From: Chloroflexota bacterium
GTDB taxonomy: Bacteria; Chloroflexota; Limnocylindria; QHBO01
Direction of reading: 5' to 3'
Assembly: GCA_005882055.1 (NCBI GenBank)
Contig: VBGQ01000003.1
Span: 1-10,988, forward strand
DNA: 10,988 nucleotides
Shown here: positions 7,614-10,988 of the stretch, in pieces
Layout of the letters: every line of letters begins with the position of its first letter
Position numbering within the stretch: position 1 is the stretch's first letter
Notes under the pieces: model-generated
The model's database searches: none
Told to the model about the DNA's origin: nothing
Seen by the model: the letters and a program-made list of their open reading frames with translations, nothing else
Translations under genes and position numbers: made by a program

Positions 7614-7619
7614 CGGTCG

Positions 7620-7695
7620 GGGCGACTAGCTCAATTGGCAGAGCAAGAGACTCTTAATCTCTAGGTTCAGGGTTCGAGTCCCTGGTCGCTCACCA
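7620..7695 (+). tRNA. tRNA-Lys (anticodon CUU)
   Basis: This 76-nt tRNA has acceptor GGGCGAC pairing with GTCGCTC (one G-U pair), D-arm GCTC/GAGC, anticodon stem AGAGA/TCTCT with loop CTCTTAA (anticodon CTT), T-arm CAGGG-TTCGAGT-CCCTG, discriminator A and encoded CCA. The next base (7696) is already part of the stop codon of the convergent acetyltransferase gene. Confidence 0.97.
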
Positions 7696-8151
7696 TCATT
7701 CCTGGGCACCACTGGCTGAGTGGACCTCGACCTCCTTGAAGTAGAAGAGCTCGGCGTCGCAAGCATCGAGGTTCTCCACTGCGCCGCTGGGAAGGAATCC
7801 CAGGCGCTCGCAGAGCCGCCGCATCGGCCGGTTCGAACGATTGGTGGACGTGAAGAGCTTTCCGCTCCGCGAACGCGATTCAACCGCTCTGAACAGCGCT
7901 GTCGCGATGCCTTGTCGTCGTTTGGCCGGCTGTACCGCGAGCAGCTCCAAGAAGTCGTAGCCGAAGAAGCGGCCGTGGGCCGCATATCCGACGAGATCTC
8001 CGTCGAGCTCTGCAACGAGCAGTCGGCCTTTCGATGCCGCCATCTGGAACCTCGCGGTTCGGCCGAGGATTGGCGTCCACTCTCGGTCCAATTCCCCAAT
8101 CCTCTCGGCGTCCGCAGTCCTGGCAACTCGGATGATCGGCTTGGCCCGCAT
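7696..8151 (-). CDS. GNAT-family N-acetyltransferase
   Basis: GNAT enzymes move an acetyl group from acetyl-CoA to an amine; the substrate cannot be read from this sequence. The 151-residue product has the first strand (PIIRVARTADAERIGEL, 5-21), the strand pair LLVAELDGDLVGYAAHG (44-60), motif A with the acetyl-CoA P-loop (LLAVQPAKRRQGIATAL, 70-86; Arg79-Gln80-Gly81-Ile82-Ala83) and motif B (NRPMRRLCERLGF, 107-119). I chose ATG 8151 because it begins just before the fold and has TACGCT 8 bases upstream. GTG 8190 would add 13 residues and overlap the divergent neighbour's leader. Hand counts of sample 60-base lines give about 60-65% GC against about 68% in the M16 gene, a mild hint of different origin. 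The gene converges on tRNA-Lys with no gap. Confidence 0.88.
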   Translation of the reverse strand: MRAKPIIRVARTADAERIGELDREWTPILGRTARFQMAASKGRLLVAELDGDLVGYAAHGRFFGYDFLELLAVQPAKRRQGIATALFRAVESRSRSGKLFTSTNRSNRPMRRLCERLGFLPSGAVENLDACDAELFYFKEVEVHSASGAQE

Positions 8152-8159
8152 CGCCTCGG

Positions 8160-8165
8160 AGCGTA
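8160..8165 (-). promoter_or_regulatory. Candidate -10 box (TACGCT) for the GNAT gene
   Basis: TACGCT on the minus strand ends 8 bases before ATG 8151, fitting a leaderless TANNNT promoter and favouring that start over GTG 8190. The same hexamer lies upstream of the M16 operon. Confidence 0.35.
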
Positions 8166-8200
8166 CTCGCAGGCGAGCGATGAGAGACACTCTTCGAGCG

Positions 8201-8602
8201 ATGGGCTACGTAACCGATGCGCGCGTTGACGCCTACATGAACGCGCTACCGGACTGGCAGCGTGAGATCTGCCAGCACGTTCGCGATCTCGTCCACGCGG
8301 CAGATCCAGAAGTCGTGGAGACGATCAAGCGCACGCGGCAGCCCTATTTCGTGCTGGACGGGAATATCTGCGCGCTGCTGGCCACCAAGGACCACGTCAA
8401 CGTCTTCGTCTACGACGGCGGGGTCGTCCCTGACCCGGACGGCGTCATCAACCAGGGCACCGGCAACAAGACCGCACGCGCCGCGCAGTTCTGGAAGGGC
8501 GATCCGATCAACGACGCCGCGCTGACCAGGATCTTCAAGCAGATCATCGCCAACAACCGCGCCGGCGGGTGGCGCAAGCTCAAGCAGCGCGCCGCGGACT
8601 AA
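8201..8602 (+). CDS. DUF1801 domain protein
   Basis: The product has 133 residues and fits DUF1801 (YdhG-like) proteins: an opening helix VDAYMNALPDWQREICQHVRDLV (9-31), then ADPEVVETIKRTRQPYFVLDG (34-54), beta-strands ICALLATKDHVNVFVYDGG (56-74), and a basic C-terminal helix ending GGWRKLKQRAAD. The family is small, soluble and without a settled biochemical role. ATG 8201 is preferred because codons between 8180 and 8200 (AGA, ACT, CTT, CGA) are unlike the G/C-ending codons that follow. ATG 8180 has a weak AGG upstream and would add 7 residues. It is divergent from the GNAT gene. Confidence 0.82.
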   Translation: MGYVTDARVDAYMNALPDWQREICQHVRDLVHAADPEVVETIKRTRQPYFVLDGNICALLATKDHVNVFVYDGGVVPDPDGVINQGTGNKTARAAQFWKGDPINDAALTRIFKQIIANNRAGGWRKLKQRAAD

Positions 8603-8697
8603 CAGCTTGCGCCGACGACGTATCGGCATGCGGGATGCAGTCACCGGCAACGGGGCTTCCCTAGATCGCGGGAGGCATCGGTCCAGACGGAGGCAGC

Positions 8698-9189
8698 ATG
8701 GCAACCCGCAAGACGACCGGCTCAGGCAGCCGCTCGCGACGCCGGCGGAGCGCCGACGAGAACCTCTCGCTCGTCGATCGGTTCATGGAGGTCTCCGACG
8801 CGCTCACCGACGCCCTCGGAACGCCGTGGGCACTCGCGCTGTCGATCCTCCTGATCGTGGTCTGGGCCTTGACCGGACCGATCTTCCGCTTCAGCGACAC
8901 ATGGCAGCTGGTCATCAACACCGCGACCACGATCATCACCTTCTGGATGGTATTCGTGATCCAGACCAGCCAGAACCGGCAGGCCAAGGCCCTCCAGTTC
9001 AAGCTCGACGAGCTGATCCGATCCATCCCGGGCGCGCGGAATCGGATGATCGCGGCGGAACGCGAGTCGACCGAGGAGCTCAAGCGCCAGGAGGAGGAGT
9101 TCCAGGAGACCGCGGAGCGGGGCGGTGCTCGGGACGTCCCGCCGGAAGAATCCGCCAAGAGGTCAAAGTCAGAGCGCCGCAACCGCTGA
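8698..9189 (+). CDS. Low-affinity iron permease family protein
   Basis: The product has 163 residues with a very basic N-terminus (SRSRRRRS), two transmembrane segments (about 42-60 and 69-89) and the family core: ALTGPIFRFSDTWQLVINTATTIITF with MVFVIQTSQNRQAKALQFKLDELI (57-107). This matches the low-affinity iron permease family (PF04120), named after fungal Fet4; iron transport by the short bacterial members is not demonstrated. The C-terminus (about 115-163) is charged and probably helical. Start ATG 8698 has GGAGG 4 bases upstream. The 95-base gap before it, and 83 bases after it, suggest its own transcription or loose co-transcription with the M16 genes. Confidence 0.9.
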   Translation: MATRKTTGSGSRSRRRRSADENLSLVDRFMEVSDALTDALGTPWALALSILLIVVWALTGPIFRFSDTWQLVINTATTIITFWMVFVIQTSQNRQAKALQFKLDELIRSIPGARNRMIAAERESTEELKRQEEEFQETAERGGARDVPPEESAKRSKSERRNR

Positions 9190-9202
9190 CCGACCCCCGT
9201 GC

Positions 9203-9208
9203 TACGCT
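9203..9208 (+). promoter_or_regulatory. Candidate -10 box (TACGCT) for the M16 peptidase operon
   Basis: TACGCT lies 64 bases upstream of ATG 9273 in the 83-base gap after the iron permease-like gene. There is no convincing -35 at 16-18 bases. The start codon also has a good Shine-Dalgarno, so initiation here would be leadered. Confidence 0.3.
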
Positions 9209-9272
9209 CGCTCGCAGCCTGACCTGACCGGCCCGAATGACGGCCGGCTCGTGAGCCGCCGCGAGGAGCCCC

Positions 9273-10562
9273 ATGCCGTCCGTCCCGATCGATCGCCGCA
9301 GCCTGCCGAATGGCCTGCGGGTGGTGCTCTCACGCGACCCGCGAGCGCCGGTGGTGGCCGTCAACCTGTGGTACGCGGTCGGCAGCAAGAACGAGAAGAC
9401 CGGCAAGACCGGCTTCGCGCACCTGTTCGAGCACATGATGTTCCAGGGCTCGGCGCACGTCGAAAAGGGCCAGCACTTCAGCCTGGTGCAGGGCGCCGGC
9501 GGGACGCTCAACGCCACGACCTCGCTGGACCGCACGAACTACTTCGAGACGCTGCCCAGCCATCAGCTCGAGCTGGCGCTCTGGCTGGAGGCCGACCGCA
9601 TGGCCAACCTGGTGCCCGCCATCACCGAGGAAAAGCTCGACAACCAGCGCGAGGTCGTCAAGAACGAGCGGCGATGGTCGGTCGACAACCAGCCCTACGG
9701 CACCTGGGACGAGAAGCTCCAGGAACTCGCCTACCCCGAATCCCACCCCTACCACCACTCGGTGATCGGGTCGATGGAGGACCTCGAGGCCGCCTCGCTG
9801 CATGACGTGACCGAATTCTTCGAGACGTTCTATCGGCCGAACAACGCGGTGCTGACCCTCGTTGGCGATTTCGAGCCGGACAAGGCGATGGCCATGATCG
9901 AGCGTCACTTCGGACCGATACCTGCCAACCCGTCGCTCCCGCCCCAACCCAACGTGGAGCTCGATCCACTGCCGATCGGCCGCGAGGTGCGCGAGGTGGT
10001 GCCCGACAAGGTCCCCCTGCCGCGGGTCTACCTCGCCTACCGCATCCCGATCTTTGGCTCTGCGACGTTCGACGCGCTCGAGGTTGGGGCGGACCTGCTC
10101 GGTCGCGGCCGCGCCAGCCGGCTGTACGCGGCCCTCGTCCGCGGGGAGCGCCTGGCCCAGGACGTGGAGGTCTACCCACTTGCCCTGCTGGGCGGGGCGT
10201 CGATCTTCGGCATCTGGGCCACGGCTCGTCCCGAGATCGCCGTGGACCGCCTGGAGGCCGCCATCCATCGCGAGATCGGTCGGTTGGTGAAGGACGGAGC
10301 TCGCGACGACGAGCTCGACCGGGTCCGCAACCTGCATGACTCCTCGATCGCATCGTCGCTCGAGCAGGTCAGCGAACGCGCGGACCGGCTCTCCATGTAC
10401 ACCACCCTGTTCGACGAACCCGAGCGCATCAATGCGGAGATGAGCCGCTACGACGCGGTAACCGCGGCCCAGGCCCGTGACGGCCTGGCGACCTATCTCC
10501 GCGACGACAACCAGGTGGCAGTGACCTACGTTCCGGCTGAGCCGGCGGAGGAGGCGGCATGA
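9273..10562 (+). CDS. M16-family zinc metallopeptidase, catalytic subunit
   Basis: This peptidase has 429 residues, the usual size for a half-length M16B protein. The inverted zinc motif HLFEH is at His50-Leu-Phe-Glu53-His54. The third zinc ligand is expected 70-80 residues later, where NQREVVKNERR (124-134) supplies Glu127 or Glu132. The GGTLNATTSLDRTNYFETLP stretch (76-95) is typical of the family. The N-terminus has no signal peptide, so it is probably cytoplasmic. ATG 9273 is supported by GAGGAG 4 bases upstream. Its TGA overlaps the ATG of the next gene (ATGA), so the two are translationally coupled. In known bacterial M16B pairs such as Sphingomonas SPH2681/SPH2682, one subunit carries the zinc site and the other lacks it but is needed for activity; the same arrangement is likely here. 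Confidence 0.93.
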   Translation: MPSVPIDRRSLPNGLRVVLSRDPRAPVVAVNLWYAVGSKNEKTGKTGFAHLFEHMMFQGSAHVEKGQHFSLVQGAGGTLNATTSLDRTNYFETLPSHQLELALWLEADRMANLVPAITEEKLDNQREVVKNERRWSVDNQPYGTWDEKLQELAYPESHPYHHSVIGSMEDLEAASLHDVTEFFETFYRPNNAVLTLVGDFEPDKAMAMIERHFGPIPANPSLPPQPNVELDPLPIGREVREVVPDKVPLPRVYLAYRIPIFGSATFDALEVGADLLGRGRASRLYAALVRGERLAQDVEVYPLALLGGASIFGIWATARPEIAVDRLEAAIHREIGRLVKDGARDDELDRVRNLHDSSIASSLEQVSERADRLSMYTTLFDEPERINAEMSRYDAVTAAQARDGLATYLRDDNQVAVTYVPAEPAEEAA

Positions 10563-10988
10563 CCGTTGCCACGAAGCCACCGGCGCCAACCGCGCCGCGT
10601 CCGTACCACTTCCCCGATTTCCAGCGGAGCATGCTGGATAACGGCCTGACGGTCTGGCTGGTCCCGCTCCCCGACCGCGAGCTCGTGAACGTGCACCTGG
10701 TCATCGACGCCGGAGCCGCCGCCGAGGACGAGCGGCTCGCGGGCGTCGCCGCCCTGACCGCGCAGATGCTGGTGACCGGCACGCGCACCCTGGACGCGGC
10801 GGCCTTCGCGGAGACGACCGAGCGCCTCGGGATCGAGATGAGCAGTGAATCGAGCTGGGACTCGGCGCGGGCCGCGTTCCAGGCCCTGCCGCGCTTCCTC
10901 GAGGACGGTCTCGGCCTGCTCTCCGACATGGTCCGCGACCCGCGGCTGGATCCCGGGGAGTTCGAGCGCCTCAAGGCCGAGCGCCTGA
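10559..10988 (+). CDS. M16-family peptidase, non-catalytic partner subunit (partial, runs off right edge)
   Basis: The first 143 residues are visible. They show the M16 N-terminal fold: MLDNGLTVWLVPLPDRELVN (25-44), VHLVIDAGAAAEDERLAGVAAL (45-66) and the LGIEMSSESSWDSA segment (90-103). Where HxxEH would stand there is AGVAALTAQML (61-71), without histidine or glutamate, so the zinc site is absent from this subunit. The start ATG 10559 overlaps the stop of the catalytic gene by four bases. The expected arginine/tyrosine substrate-binding pair of such subunits lies in the part not shown. Confidence 0.9.
   Translation, partial: MTVATKPPAPTAPRPYHFPDFQRSMLDNGLTVWLVPLPDRELVNVHLVIDAGAAAEDERLAGVAALTAQMLVTGTRTLDAAAFAETTERLGIEMSSESSWDSARAAFQALPRFLEDGLGLLSDMVRDPRLDPGEFERLKAERL

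Noticed and set aside
7555..7619. Rho-independent terminator after the DUF3105 gene
   Set aside because: Only a 4-bp GGGC/GCCC stem is found and no T-run follows.
9330..10589. Minus-strand frame of 419 codons opposite the M16 gene
   Set aside because: It is in register with and antisense to the peptidase, has no Shine-Dalgarno and lacks any family motif.

Overview
This is a high-GC bacterial window with short intergenic gaps and CCA-encoding tRNA genes. It is laid out around the housekeeping order tRNA-Leu, tig, clpP, clpX on the minus strand. The base composition, the DUF3105, Holin-X and M16 content, and TANNNT boxes lying close to start codons suggest a Chloroflexota (Limnocylindria-like) or related high-GC, actinobacterium-like lineage. 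This placement is an inference from content, not from a marker phylogeny. No mobile element, CRISPR array or phage module is visible.

Layout from left to right. Positions 2-1180 (minus) hold the first 393 residues of an unrecognised coiled-coil, acidic low-complexity protein that runs off the left edge. A 139-bp divergent spacer with two inverted repeats separates it from an MscS-type channel gene (plus, from 1320). That gene converges on clpX (minus, from 3479), and the junction at about 2169-2252 is anomalous: neither reading frame meets a stop, and each stays open through the whole antisense of the other gene. clpX is followed upstream by clpP (start 4291) and tig (TTG start 5645), with tRNA-Leu(UAG) 18 bases ahead of tig. 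Upstream of the tRNA on the same strand lie two overlapping membrane-protein genes, a DUF3618-like protein and a Holin-X (DUF1469) protein. The minus-strand genes from 6799 to about 2250 could therefore be one long transcription unit with internal promoters.

The right part is mostly plus strand: a DUF3105 membrane-anchored protein (6913), tRNA-Lys(CUU) (7620), a GNAT acetyltransferase on the minus strand whose stop codon abuts the tRNA, a DUF1801 protein, a low-affinity iron permease-family membrane protein, and a two-gene M16 zinc peptidase operon. The first M16 subunit has the HxxEH zinc site. The second starts in an ATGA overlap, lacks HxxEH in the part visible, and runs off the right edge.

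Functionally, tig, clpP and clpX couple nascent-chain folding to ATP-dependent proteolysis: trigger factor acts at the ribosome exit tunnel, and ClpX feeds unfolded substrates to the ClpP chamber. The M16 pair is a second, ATP-independent peptidase. Most of the rest are small membrane proteins of poorly known role. Apart from the clpX/mscS junction and the unrecognised coiled-coil protein, I see conserved housekeeping content and no clear novel multi-gene system.
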